A stretch of DNA of 64,000 bases from an uncultured Christensenella sp. (GTDB taxonomy: Bacteria > Bacillota > Clostridia > Christensenellales > Pumilibacteraceae): contig CAJTPT010000005.1 of NCBI GenBank assembly GCA_910578545.1, positions 97,845 through 161,844 of the forward strand. The letters run 5' to 3'. Position 1 is the stretch's first letter. The number at the start of each line of letters is the position of its first letter. A program made the position numbers and the translations under genes. Below are positions 45,026 to 52,806 of this stretch, piece after piece. The notes under the pieces were generated by a model, which saw nothing but the letters and a program-made list of their open reading frames with translations, did not search any database and had not been told where the DNA came from.

Positions 45026-45436
45026 CTATCGATTTTTAATGCATTGTTTTATTTTCAATACACAATCCATCGGATTGGATTTAATATCTTTTCCCCAAAA
45101 CCGCAATACGATCCAGCCGTCGGTTTCGAGTTTCTCCGTAACTTCTTTATCGCGTTGCATATTTCGTTCTATCTTTGGAATCCAAAAATCTTGTCTAACT
45201 TTAAAATCGCTCTTACGCCGTTCCCAATCGTAACCGTGCCAAAACTCGCTGTCACAGAACACCGCAACTTTCTTTCCGATAAACGCTATGTCTGGATGTC
45301 CGAAAATAGATTTAACATTTTTACGATATCGCAAGCCGTTTTGCCATAATGCTTTACGAAGCAATAATTCTATCTCTGAATCTTTGCTTTTGACTTGCTG
45401 CATATTATATCGAATTTGTTCTTTTGTTTTAGGCAT
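45026..45436 (-). CDS. vsr: Very short patch repair endonuclease (Vsr)
   Basis: The start at 45436 is coupled to the upstream stop (TGAGATG). The 136-residue product has the Vsr signature: FGHPDIAF with Asp49, then VFCDSEFWHG (59-68) with the His, and a C-terminal VLRFWGKDI. Vsr nicks DNA next to T:G mismatches that arise when 5-methylcytosine deaminates. It is linked to a 5mC methyltransferase in the same operon, which is the normal biological pairing. Confidence 0.9.
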   Translation of the reverse strand: MPKTKEQIRYNMQQVKSKDSEIELLLRKALWQNGLRYRKNVKSIFGHPDIAFIGKKVAVFCDSEFWHGYDWERRKSDFKVRQDFWIPKIERNMQRDKEVTEKLETDGWIVLRFWGKDIKSNPMDCVLKIKQCIKNR

Positions 45437-45437
45437 C

Positions 45438-45629
45438 TCAATCCTCGAACCGCAAGCCGTTTTTAATACAAAAATCACGAATTGCTTTCTTTGCTTTTAT
45501 ATTAGGTTCAGATTTGCCCGTTTCCCATCTGCAAACGGTAATAGCATTCACGCCGAGTGCGGTCGCCATTTCTTCTTGTGTCAAAAGCAATCGTTCTCGC
45601 GCCGATTTAACTTTTTCAGGATAAGTCAT
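45438..45629 (-). CDS. XRE-family regulator heading the DISARM-type operon
   Basis: The start at 45629 follows GGGAG. The 63-residue protein is essentially one HTH (LLLTQEEMATALGVNAITVCRWETG). Small XRE proteins at the head of restriction-modification operons act as controllers. TTAGCAT boxes inside its own promoter suggest it controls itself and the whole operon. Confidence 0.85.
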   Translation of the reverse strand: MTYPEKVKSARERLLLTQEEMATALGVNAITVCRWETGKSEPNIKAKKAIRDFCIKNGLRFED

Positions 45630-45663
45630 TTTATTAAACTCCCAATTGCATTTGATTATCAAT

Positions 45664-45692
45664 ATTTTAGCATTTATTTAGCATATTGTCAA
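45664..45692 (-). promoter_or_regulatory. Promoter of the DISARM-type operon with TTAGCAT operator boxes
   Basis: On the minus strand TTGACA (45687-45692) and TAAAAT (45664-45669) are separated by exactly 17 bases. Two TTAGCAT boxes (plus-strand 45667-45673 and 45678-45684), one helical turn apart, cover the spacer and the -10. A third TTAGCAT lies at 45761-45767. Confidence 0.75.
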
Positions 45693-45772
45693 TCATTAAC
45701 CGAAAAAGAATTGTGACGCGTTTTCCTGCTAATGAGCTTTTTATGGACATGTAAAATCATTTAGCATAATAC

Positions 45773-45801
45773 TTTCTTTTTACCATAAAGTATGCTATAA
45801 T
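45773..45801 (+). promoter_or_regulatory. Promoter of the first AlbA_2 gene
   Basis: A TATGC-extended TATAAT box (45796-45801) lies 27 bases before the ATG. The -35 (TTTCTT) is weak. The same -10 and flank recur before the second copy at 61302-61307. Confidence 0.65.
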
Positions 45802-45828
45802 GTTAAAAACGTTCTCAAAGGTATTATT

Positions 45829-47133
45829 ATGAATTTAGGCTACGAAACCGAACAAATTGAATTTAAGAAAAGCACGGCAGAGCTGAAAGAAGGCATAATC
45901 TCGCTTTCGGCAATGCTTAATAAACACGGCTCGGCTACGCTTTATTTCGGCGTGGCAAATAATGGGGACGTTCTTGGTCAACAAATCGGCGCTAACACAT
46001 TACGAGATATTTCGCAAGCCATTGCAAACAATATCAAGCCGCAAATCGTTCCGAGTATTTCGGCAGAGCTGTACGATGACAAGACCGTTATTGTTGTTTC
46101 CGTTTCGGGCACTCAAAAGCCGTATTCGGCATACGGGAAATACTATATCCGTTCGGCGGACGAAGATCGGGAAATATCGCCGTCACAACTGCGCGAGCTT
46201 ATGACGGCGCATACATCGGAAGCGATAGTCAATATCGAATCCAACGAACAAGTACTGTCATTCTCGCAACTTAAAACAATGTATTTGGAACAAGGATTGA
46301 CGCTGCGTGACGATACGTTTTTGCACAACCTGCACCTTCTCACCAAGGACGGCAAATACAACTTAATGGCGAATATTCTTGCCGATAGCAACAGCTTTTC
46401 TATCAAGGTCGCGCGCTTTCAAGGCACGGACAAAACGACACTCATCAAGCGCAACGAGTATGGATATAAGTGCTTGCTCGTCGCTATGAAGCAAGTTTTG
46501 GACTATGCCGAAGCGCTCAACGAAACCGCGGTGGAACTTGTCGGCGCTCAACGCAAAGAAACCAAGCTGTTCGATTTTGCTTGCTTCCGCGAAGCGTGGC
46601 TAAACGCCTGCTTGCACAATAAATGGTCGCGTCTAACTCCGCCGGCAGTCTATTTCTTCGACGACAGAATAGAGATCATCTCGATCGGCGGCTTGCCTGT
46701 CGATTATTCGCAAGACGACTTTTTCAGCGGGCGAAGCCGTCCCGTCAATTTGGAACTGCAACAAATTATGGTTCAACTGCAATTCATAGAACAAACCGGT
46801 CACGGCATTCCGCTAATCGTAAGCAAGTACGGCAAAGATGCGTTTGGTTTATCCGACAATTTTATCACAGTCACGATTCCGTTAAACCGCAAAAATGCAA
46901 CTGTAAATGCAACTGTAAATGCAACTGTAAAATTGACGGAATTGCAAAAACAAATTATCGATTTACTTGAAAGCAATCCGAATATCACATATACCGAAAT
47001 AGCGACCACGCTTACAAAAGACAGGGTGACGGTAAGCCGCAACTTAAAGAAGCTAAAAGAACTCGGAATCGTCGAGCGTATAGGAACGGATAAAAGCGGT
47101 TATTGGAAAGTAAATCCCGTACAACTTAGTTAA
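45829..47133 (+). CDS. AlbA_2/Schlafen-type regulator with C-terminal winged helix (copy 1)
   Basis: The 434-residue protein has an AlbA_2 domain (EQIEFKKSTAELKEGIISLSAMLNKHG ... LYFGVANNGDVLGQ, about 6-120), then an ATPase-like or dimer domain. It ends with a winged HTH after a linker of three NATV units (residues 356-367). Such proteins are usually annotated as transcriptional regulators. AAAGG precedes the ATG. A second copy, nearly identical over the first 350 or so residues, lies at 61335. Confidence 0.8.
   Translation: MNLGYETEQIEFKKSTAELKEGIISLSAMLNKHGSATLYFGVANNGDVLGQQIGANTLRDISQAIANNIKPQIVPSISAELYDDKTVIVVSVSGTQKPYSAYGKYYIRSADEDREISPSQLRELMTAHTSEAIVNIESNEQVLSFSQLKTMYLEQGLTLRDDTFLHNLHLLTKDGKYNLMANILADSNSFSIKVARFQGTDKTTLIKRNEYGYKCLLVAMKQVLDYAEALNETAVELVGAQRKETKLFDFACFREAWLNACLHNKWSRLTPPAVYFFDDRIEIISIGGLPVDYSQDDFFSGRSRPVNLELQQIMVQLQFIEQTGHGIPLIVSKYGKDAFGLSDNFITVTIPLNRKNATVNATVNATVKLTELQKQIIDLLESNPNITYTEIATTLTKDRVTVSRNLKKLKELGIVERIGTDKSGYWKVNPVQLS
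46894..46929 (+). repeat. Three 12-bp tandem repeats coding an NATV linker
   Basis: The unit AATGCAACTGTA is repeated three times exactly, in frame, between the body and the winged helix of copy 1. Copy number can change without breaking the frame. Confidence 0.9.
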
Positions 47134-47195
47134 ACCGCATAACGAAACCGAAGCATTTTTCCGTCAAAACAACTATGTTCGCTTTATTAATCTGT

Positions 47196-47252
47196 GTGTC
47201 ACCAAACAAGTTAAAGGCGAACCCGTTTCCATTAGGAGACGGATTCGCCTTT
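47196..47252 (+). terminator. Shared 3' flank and terminator of AlbA_2 copy 1
   Basis: GTGTCACCAAACAAG (47196-47210) is also present after copy 2 at 62704. It is followed by a hairpin (AAAGGCGAA with TTCGCCTTT, 47213-47252) with T-rich ends. Confidence 0.7.
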
Positions 47253-47286
47253 ATCGTATATTTTAATTGCAAACTGGAAAATCGAT

Positions 47287-48090
47287 ATGAAATTAAAAAT
47301 AACAAATGACGTAGAAGTTAAAAAAAGCCGATTATTGATTAAAGGTAAGGCATTCCCAAATTATCAAATTTTAGACAAAATCGGTAAAGGGGCAAACGGC
47401 GTTATATTATTGGCAAGAAACGAAATTTTAGGACGAGATGAAGCAATTAAGGTATGGTTGCCAAAAGATGGCGACAATAGGAATAAAAATGAGCAAGCCT
47501 CATATGAGTTAAAGAAATTAGCAAAAGCATATGGAGAATATACAATTCAACTGTACAGCGCTATAAATTTTGAAAATTATACCATTGCTACAATGGAATA
47601 CTTCCCCGGACAAAATTTAGATAAATTTACACAACACAAATCCATTAGACAAGTTTTTATATCACTATATATGTATTTAGACGCCATTGAAAAAACTTCA
47701 CTGCCTGAAACATTTCATGGTGATGCCCATCCAAGAAATGTATTATTGAAAGTTACCGAAGAGAATTATGAAAAAAAGCTGGTATTAAAATTATGTGATT
47801 TTGGCACCTCCTACTTTGCTGGCAAAGAATACTCTTTTGACCGCCATTGGCGAATTGTTGGACAGACTATTTTTGACCTTACAAAAACTTATAAATATTA
47901 TAATGAAGCAAAATTACTAATGCCTGACTATGATAATATTTTAAAAGAAATTAATAACTCCTCACGTAATAGTATTATTAACGAAGACCATTCGTCTTTT
48001 TATGATGCTCGAACTTTCACGGCTCCTTTTAGAGATTATTTAGAATATATATATTTTAAAAATACCGGTAAAAACATTCGGTTTGAATAA
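47287..48090 (+). CDS. Small Ser/Thr protein kinase
   Basis: The 267-residue protein is a compact kinase: Gly-rich loop GKGANG (33-38), ATP-binding Lys55 (EAIKVW), catalytic loop HGDAHPRNVLL (144-154) and DFG (171-173). The C-lobe is short and no sensor or membrane part is attached. It is AT-rich compared with the AlbA_2 gene before it. It may be a defence-linked kinase or a regulator of a neighbour; no substrate is evident. Confidence 0.8.
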   Translation: MKLKITNDVEVKKSRLLIKGKAFPNYQILDKIGKGANGVILLARNEILGRDEAIKVWLPKDGDNRNKNEQASYELKKLAKAYGEYTIQLYSAINFENYTIATMEYFPGQNLDKFTQHKSIRQVFISLYMYLDAIEKTSLPETFHGDAHPRNVLLKVTEENYEKKLVLKLCDFGTSYFAGKEYSFDRHWRIVGQTIFDLTKTYKYYNEAKLLMPDYDNILKEINNSSRNSIINEDHSSFYDARTFTAPFRDYLEYIYFKNTGKNIRFE

Positions 48091-48096
48091 AAGTTT

Positions 48097-48137
48097 ATAG
48101 CGGCGTGCAATTATATTATATAACTGCACGCCGCTAT
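48097..48137. terminator. Bidirectional terminator
   Basis: A 13-bp perfect stem (ATAGCGGCGTGCA with TGCACGCCGCTAT) with an AT-rich loop lies between the convergent kinase gene and the small Cys-rich gene. Confidence 0.85.
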
Positions 48138-48144
48138 TTCATAC

Positions 48145-48333
48145 TCAGTTTTTACGTTCTTGCCATTTCGGACAAGCTGATGCCATTGCCGATTGTCCGC
48201 AGTTGCCTCTACTGCTAATCTTGCAAACATGCATACCATTTTCAAATTCCACGATACTCCCTTTCAACTGCGCTTTGCCGCCAAAATGCTGACAAGTACA
48301 ACAGTATTTACTGGTTTTTGAAAGACTGCTCAT
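48145..48333 (-). CDS. Small Cys-rich protein (62 aa)
   Basis: ATG 48333 follows AAGGAGG at good spacing. The product has CCTCQHFGG near the start and three more Cys (CKISSRGNC, CPKW), a likely zinc-binding fold. It is the last gene of the minus-strand operon that begins with the FtsH-like gene. No family is recognised. Confidence 0.65.
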   Translation of the reverse strand: MSSLSKTSKYCCTCQHFGGKAQLKGSIVEFENGMHVCKISSRGNCGQSAMASACPKWQERKN

Positions 48334-48351
48334 CAATTTATCCTCCTTGTT

Positions 48352-48519
48352 TTATTTCTCAACCAAGTCATAAAACTTGAATTGTGAGTACTTCAACTTG
48401 TTCTGCGCCCAATTCACCGCGAAATTTCTATCGCCTCCAATCGTTTCTGTAAAAGCAGGTATACCCGCTTTATAAGCGTTTTCCGTTAAATAGTATCTAA
48501 TGAGCCATTGTTTTGCCAT
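48352..48519 (-). CDS. Small protein (55 aa)
   Basis: ATG 48519 follows AAGGAGATATAATT, an excellent ribosome site. The product is MAKQWLIRYYLTENAYKAG and onward, ending YDLVEK. It is 53 bases after the DUF262/DUF1524 gene and 18 bases before the Cys-rich gene. Its role is unknown. Confidence 0.6.
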   Translation of the reverse strand: MAKQWLIRYYLTENAYKAGIPAFTETIGGDRNFAVNWAQNKLKYSQFKFYDLVEK

Positions 48520-48572
48520 AATTATATCTCCTTAATTCTGTTAAACATATTATAACACATCATATATCCCAA

Positions 48573-50462
48573 TTATGGGATAATCGGCAAATTGCACGCA
48601 TTTTGCAATAAGTTCAACATTTCTTTTTCATGTTCTTCGCATACCTGATTTTTCCACTTTGCATCGTCTTTGGTTAATTCGCTCATCACACGCAACTTTA
48701 AGCTGCCTTTTTCAATCATTTGTCCGTATGTATTCTTTTTAGAAGCTGGACTTAAATTCGAGAACTTAGAATTGATATTCCGTTGTATGATACAAAGATT
48801 TCCAAACCGATCAACATCATCCCATTTCGCAAATGACTGTTCCGAAGGATGCTGCGGATACCAATGTTCCACTGAATTTCTAAATTCGAAAGCGAACTGT
48901 GCAAAATCAAGTTTTTTATACTCTGCGTTATCACGCTCTATCCAGAGCAAGTAATCGAGATAATTCAAAACAATGTGCGGTGTATTGACCCCTTGTCTGT
49001 AATTCGCATTGTCTTGTAAAAAAGCGATAGCATTTTCTTTGGCTATATTTTCAGTATAGCCTTGATATTGCGATAATCTTTGTCTATTGTTATCATCATA
49101 CAACCATAACAACAGTTTTGTAATCCAATGCATTATTTTAGGAGAAGTATAAGATACACGCAAACACGATTGCAACATAAGATTAATTTCAGTACGATTC
49201 CATTTATCCTTGGTCTTTTCGTTGTATTCTCCGAAATACGTATCCTTATAATACGCTTTCTTTTTTGATCTCGCACCAGAGACCTTTAATTCTTTCAAAC
49301 TCCACGCACCATTATTATCTTCGTTTTTGTACTCACGCTTAATGATATATTTATCAAATAAAAATCTACATTTAAGCAGGCATTTTATAAACGCCAAAGA
49401 AAAATCTTTTTTCGTAATAGATTTACCGTTCTTCATTCCATTATCAATAATTGGAACGAAAGTATCCAGCAATTTTTTATCGTCAAGCAAATCGGGAATA
49501 GAATAGCTCTCTTTATCTAATTCAGCAGCTGCAAAAACTTTTAAAACATGCATAAGAAAATAAGTAAACCCTATTATGCTGTCAAACCTAATGCGATTGC
49601 CAGTTTCGTCTTCACCGTCAATCGTAGTAGGTAATGCATCTTGTTTTATAATATCCAATACCGAGCGGCTTGCAATGGTCGTATCTTTTTTCTTACATAG
49701 AAAATCATACCTATCAAGATACAGCCAATCCCAATCGCCACCAAACATAACTTCTCTCTCATCTTTTGGAAAGTGCATCTGCACATAACCTGTCATATCG
49801 CGACAAGCATCCCAAACGGCCGCAAAAGCAATACGCGACTGTTTGTCAAGCGGTTCCATCAATTTTGCTTTCAAAATATCATGCTGTTCTAACTGCTCCC
49901 CGCGTACGTTCATAATCTCGAAGTATCGATTTAAGTCAGTATGCGGTGGCACTTCAATTCTATAGAGAATTACTTTTTTCAAGTTGGAGATGAACTTATT
50001 TTTATCGATTTTATCAGTGCTGAATTTATCGCTGATTATTTTTCTTCCCGCTATTAGCGTTTGTTCAATTTTTTCGGGGTTTGCCAAATATGCTTCAACG
50101 CTATCATTTGTTAATTCTGCTAAGCCGTTAAGCGTAAAATTAGAACGATCTCTACATTCATAACTCAGCCTGTCTTTTCCCCAATTATAGTCTCCCACAT
50201 AGTCCAGAAGTAAAAACAGAGCAGTTAATCTTTGTTGCCCATCAATAACCTCATACACGCCGTCCTTATTCAAATTTACTATCAGCGAACCGAGATAATA
50301 ATGGTCGGCAGTAAAGTCGTTAATATCATCAATCAACTGACAAATCTCCTTATCTGACCAGGCAAAAGCTCTTTGGTATAAAGGTATTTTATATTTGTCT
50401 TTTTCAAAAAGTGTTTTATTTGAATCATCTAATATCGTCAGCGGTAAAATTTTATTGATCAT
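48573..50462 (-). CDS. DUF262-DUF1524 protein (GmrSD-like type IV nuclease)
   Basis: The start at 50462 follows GAGGGG and overlaps the previous stop by ATGA. The 629-residue protein has DUF262 at the N-terminus (IPLYQRAFAW 26-35, then IDGQQRLTALF with DGQQR at 74-78). DUF1524 is at the C-terminus (VEHWYPQHP near 530, then DRFGNLCII), giving the His-Me finger nuclease. GmrSD-type enzymes hydrolyse NTP and cut modified DNA. This fused form, paired with a second DUF262 protein, is a candidate anti-phage nuclease. Confidence 0.85.
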   Translation of the reverse strand: MINKILPLTILDDSNKTLFEKDKYKIPLYQRAFAWSDKEICQLIDDINDFTADHYYLGSLIVNLNKDGVYEVIDGQQRLTALFLLLDYVGDYNWGKDRLSYECRDRSNFTLNGLAELTNDSVEAYLANPEKIEQTLIAGRKIISDKFSTDKIDKNKFISNLKKVILYRIEVPPHTDLNRYFEIMNVRGEQLEQHDILKAKLMEPLDKQSRIAFAAVWDACRDMTGYVQMHFPKDEREVMFGGDWDWLYLDRYDFLCKKKDTTIASRSVLDIIKQDALPTTIDGEDETGNRIRFDSIIGFTYFLMHVLKVFAAAELDKESYSIPDLLDDKKLLDTFVPIIDNGMKNGKSITKKDFSLAFIKCLLKCRFLFDKYIIKREYKNEDNNGAWSLKELKVSGARSKKKAYYKDTYFGEYNEKTKDKWNRTEINLMLQSCLRVSYTSPKIMHWITKLLLWLYDDNNRQRLSQYQGYTENIAKENAIAFLQDNANYRQGVNTPHIVLNYLDYLLWIERDNAEYKKLDFAQFAFEFRNSVEHWYPQHPSEQSFAKWDDVDRFGNLCIIQRNINSKFSNLSPASKKNTYGQMIEKGSLKLRVMSELTKDDAKWKNQVCEEHEKEMLNLLQNACNLPIIP

Positions 50463-51754
50463 TTTACACCCCTCATAAGCGTTTTTAATGATTGATACAG
50501 TTTGTTCCATAAGTTCGATCCAGCTTTATCTGGATTTCTGATAATTTGGATCTTCATATTTGCTATTTCGCGATTGCTTCGTGCATTTGCTATATTAAAG
50601 AACATGGGGATTAGATTCGTATATGTCTTGTCTTTGTTGCCGATAGCATAATTGTTTATTGTGTCCATACCAAGATTATCCATATCTACTCGAATCATCA
50701 TTGCCCATACAAACAGTTTCTTTACAGCCATTTCATCAAGCATATGAAATCTATCATAATAGAACAATAGCGCGCAATAAAACAAATTTACGGCATAACG
50801 AAAGCCGGTAGAGTTGAATTGTATTGTATTATCTTTTCTGCGTTTAATGTTAGCTTCCAGAATATCGTTAACTGGCTTAAAGGTTACATTAGATGATATT
50901 TCGTTTTTTAAGTCAGCGATTAAGTTGATATAATGTTCTACCATCTTAAAAAATTCACTTCCTGCACAAAACGGCTCGTTAATTTGGAAACACGGCATCG
51001 CCTTACGCACACGTTGCGCATAAGTATAAGTACATTTAGCATCAACCCCTTTATAAGCATCAATTTCTTGCGCAACAAAGGCTCGTGAATTTTCCTTGTG
51101 CGACCAGTTCAGTATCGGGAATAAATACAACGAAAACAGCTCTCTAATTTGATAAGGTGGAATATCTTCCCATTGTCTTATCAAGTTTAATTTTTCAAAA
51201 GGATAGTCATTCATTTCTCGCAAATGGTATGCCTTTAATAAATCATGTGGATCAAGCTCTTTGCCACGCGTATTTTGCGAATCAAATAATTGAAACGCTT
51301 CTGAAATTTTATCTACTTCTAATAAGACAACCTCTAAAATATTGTCAAAAGCGTTTTTGTAATCAACGATTTGTTGTTCGGATTGCATAGCCAACCATTC
51401 TTGAATAAACATGTTATTATCAAATATGTTCCCTACGGAAACACTATCATTAAAAACATGTTCAAGCAAATTATTCTTATATTGCGAATCAAGCGCATGC
51501 TTAATCAACGATAATGTAATCAGTCGTTGTTGCCCATCAACAATATCATATTGCCCGTTGTTATTATGTAAAATTACCGAGCCGATACGATACTTGAAAT
51601 CCATATAATCAGGACGGCGGCTATCGTTTATTGCCGTATCAATATCACCAAACAAATCGGATACATTCTTGCGCGTCCACTTGTAGGGGCGTTGATAATT
51701 CGGAATATTTAATGGCATTTTAAGTAATTTATCAATTGAAATTATTTCACTCAT
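50459..51754 (-). CDS. DUF262 protein without nuclease domain
   Basis: The 431-residue product has the DUF262 motifs IPNYQRPYKW (17-26) and IVDGQQRLITL (DGQQR 73-77) but no DUF1524 His motif at the end. GAGG precedes the ATG. It is translationally coupled to the downstream DUF262-DUF1524 gene. It may be a regulatory or DNA-recognition partner. Confidence 0.8.
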   Translation of the reverse strand: MSEIISIDKLLKMPLNIPNYQRPYKWTRKNVSDLFGDIDTAINDSRRPDYMDFKYRIGSVILHNNNGQYDIVDGQQRLITLSLIKHALDSQYKNNLLEHVFNDSVSVGNIFDNNMFIQEWLAMQSEQQIVDYKNAFDNILEVVLLEVDKISEAFQLFDSQNTRGKELDPHDLLKAYHLREMNDYPFEKLNLIRQWEDIPPYQIRELFSLYLFPILNWSHKENSRAFVAQEIDAYKGVDAKCTYTYAQRVRKAMPCFQINEPFCAGSEFFKMVEHYINLIADLKNEISSNVTFKPVNDILEANIKRRKDNTIQFNSTGFRYAVNLFYCALLFYYDRFHMLDEMAVKKLFVWAMMIRVDMDNLGMDTINNYAIGNKDKTYTNLIPMFFNIANARSNREIANMKIQIIRNPDKAGSNLWNKLYQSLKTLMRGVK

Positions 51755-51773
51755 ATTTACCTCGACGTTTAAA

Positions 51774-52757
51774 TCATATTGAATATTTGTTAGCTGCGCT
51801 CTTCAAATTTGTTATAATCTGTTCCCGTAAAGATGTAGGCGATAAAATCTCTACGTTATTCAAATACTGCATTGCCCAATATTCCATTGCGGATGGACTC
51901 GCTTTTACGGTAACTATTATTTTATCGTCCTTGTTCTCTGTCTTAAAATCGAAACCAAACCAATCGACAATTTGATCTATCATCCATTCTCCATCTATGG
52001 AAAAAGTTATCGTTTCTGGTTTATCTGAAAACATATACGGAAGAGCAGATGAAAATTGTTTGTAGTCTATGCCGTTTTGAAAGCCGTCAACCGTCCGTAT
52101 ATCGGTGGCTATGTCGTCCACGAGCGAGATATTAGTAATTCTATCAAGCCGATAATAATTTACATGCCGCCATTTTTCCTGATGTGCCATCAGAAAATAT
52201 CTTTGATTATGCAATATCATTTGATATGGACTTACAATATGCCACTTTGCACGGTGTAACTTTTTGTCCATACCGTATTTGTTGTAATCGAACTGAATTT
52301 TGCATTTCTTTGTAATTGCCTCGTCTATAATCTCGATATTGTAAAAAAGAGCAACATTCTCCGACTTATTCCAGTCGTTTACAGAATAGACATTTTTGAT
52401 ATGCGACTTGAAATATTTATTGGAAAGTGATGCAATCTTTCCGATCAATTCTTTTGAGTGCTGCGCAGTTATATGCTGACTTGCAAGAACGCTATCCGAA
52501 AGCAAACGGAGTTCGGAATCCTCAAATAAACGGCTCGCAAGATACGAACCTTTTTTTGTGGTCTCTATATCGTATCCTGCCTCCTGCAAAAGGGCAATAT
52601 TGCGCCCGATTGCTTTGCGTTCAACTGTAATGCTACAATCGCTTTCCAATTTTTTTACGATCTCATCGTGTTTCAGCGGATGATCGCAGTCGGTATAATG
52701 CTCTAAAATTTGCAAAATGCGAATAAGTGCAAGTTTTTTCGGTTCAAAAGAATCCAT
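51774..52757 (-). CDS. WYL-domain transcriptional regulator
   Basis: The start at 52757 follows AAGGAGAAG; a longer frame upstream overlaps the FtsH-like gene and is not used. The 327-residue protein has a winged HTH (residues about 8-60) and a WYL domain (WHIVSPYQMILHNQRYFLMAH, then YYRLDRI). WYL regulators control defence loci and phage-response genes by binding nucleic-acid-derived ligands. It lies between the FtsH-like and DUF262 genes and probably controls them. Confidence 0.85.
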   Translation of the reverse strand: MDSFEPKKLALIRILQILEHYTDCDHPLKHDEIVKKLESDCSITVERKAIGRNIALLQEAGYDIETTKKGSYLASRLFEDSELRLLSDSVLASQHITAQHSKELIGKIASLSNKYFKSHIKNVYSVNDWNKSENVALFYNIEIIDEAITKKCKIQFDYNKYGMDKKLHRAKWHIVSPYQMILHNQRYFLMAHQEKWRHVNYYRLDRITNISLVDDIATDIRTVDGFQNGIDYKQFSSALPYMFSDKPETITFSIDGEWMIDQIVDWFGFDFKTENKDDKIIVTVKASPSAMEYWAMQYLNNVEILSPTSLREQIITNLKSAANKYSI

Positions 52758-52806
52758 ATTCTTCTCCTTTTCGGAATATGGATTTATTATACCAAAATTG
52801 TCGCAA

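Noticed and set aside
33100..45436. DrmC (phospholipase D-like) in the DISARM-type operon
   Set aside because: No HxKxxxxD motif pair was seen in any product of the operon.
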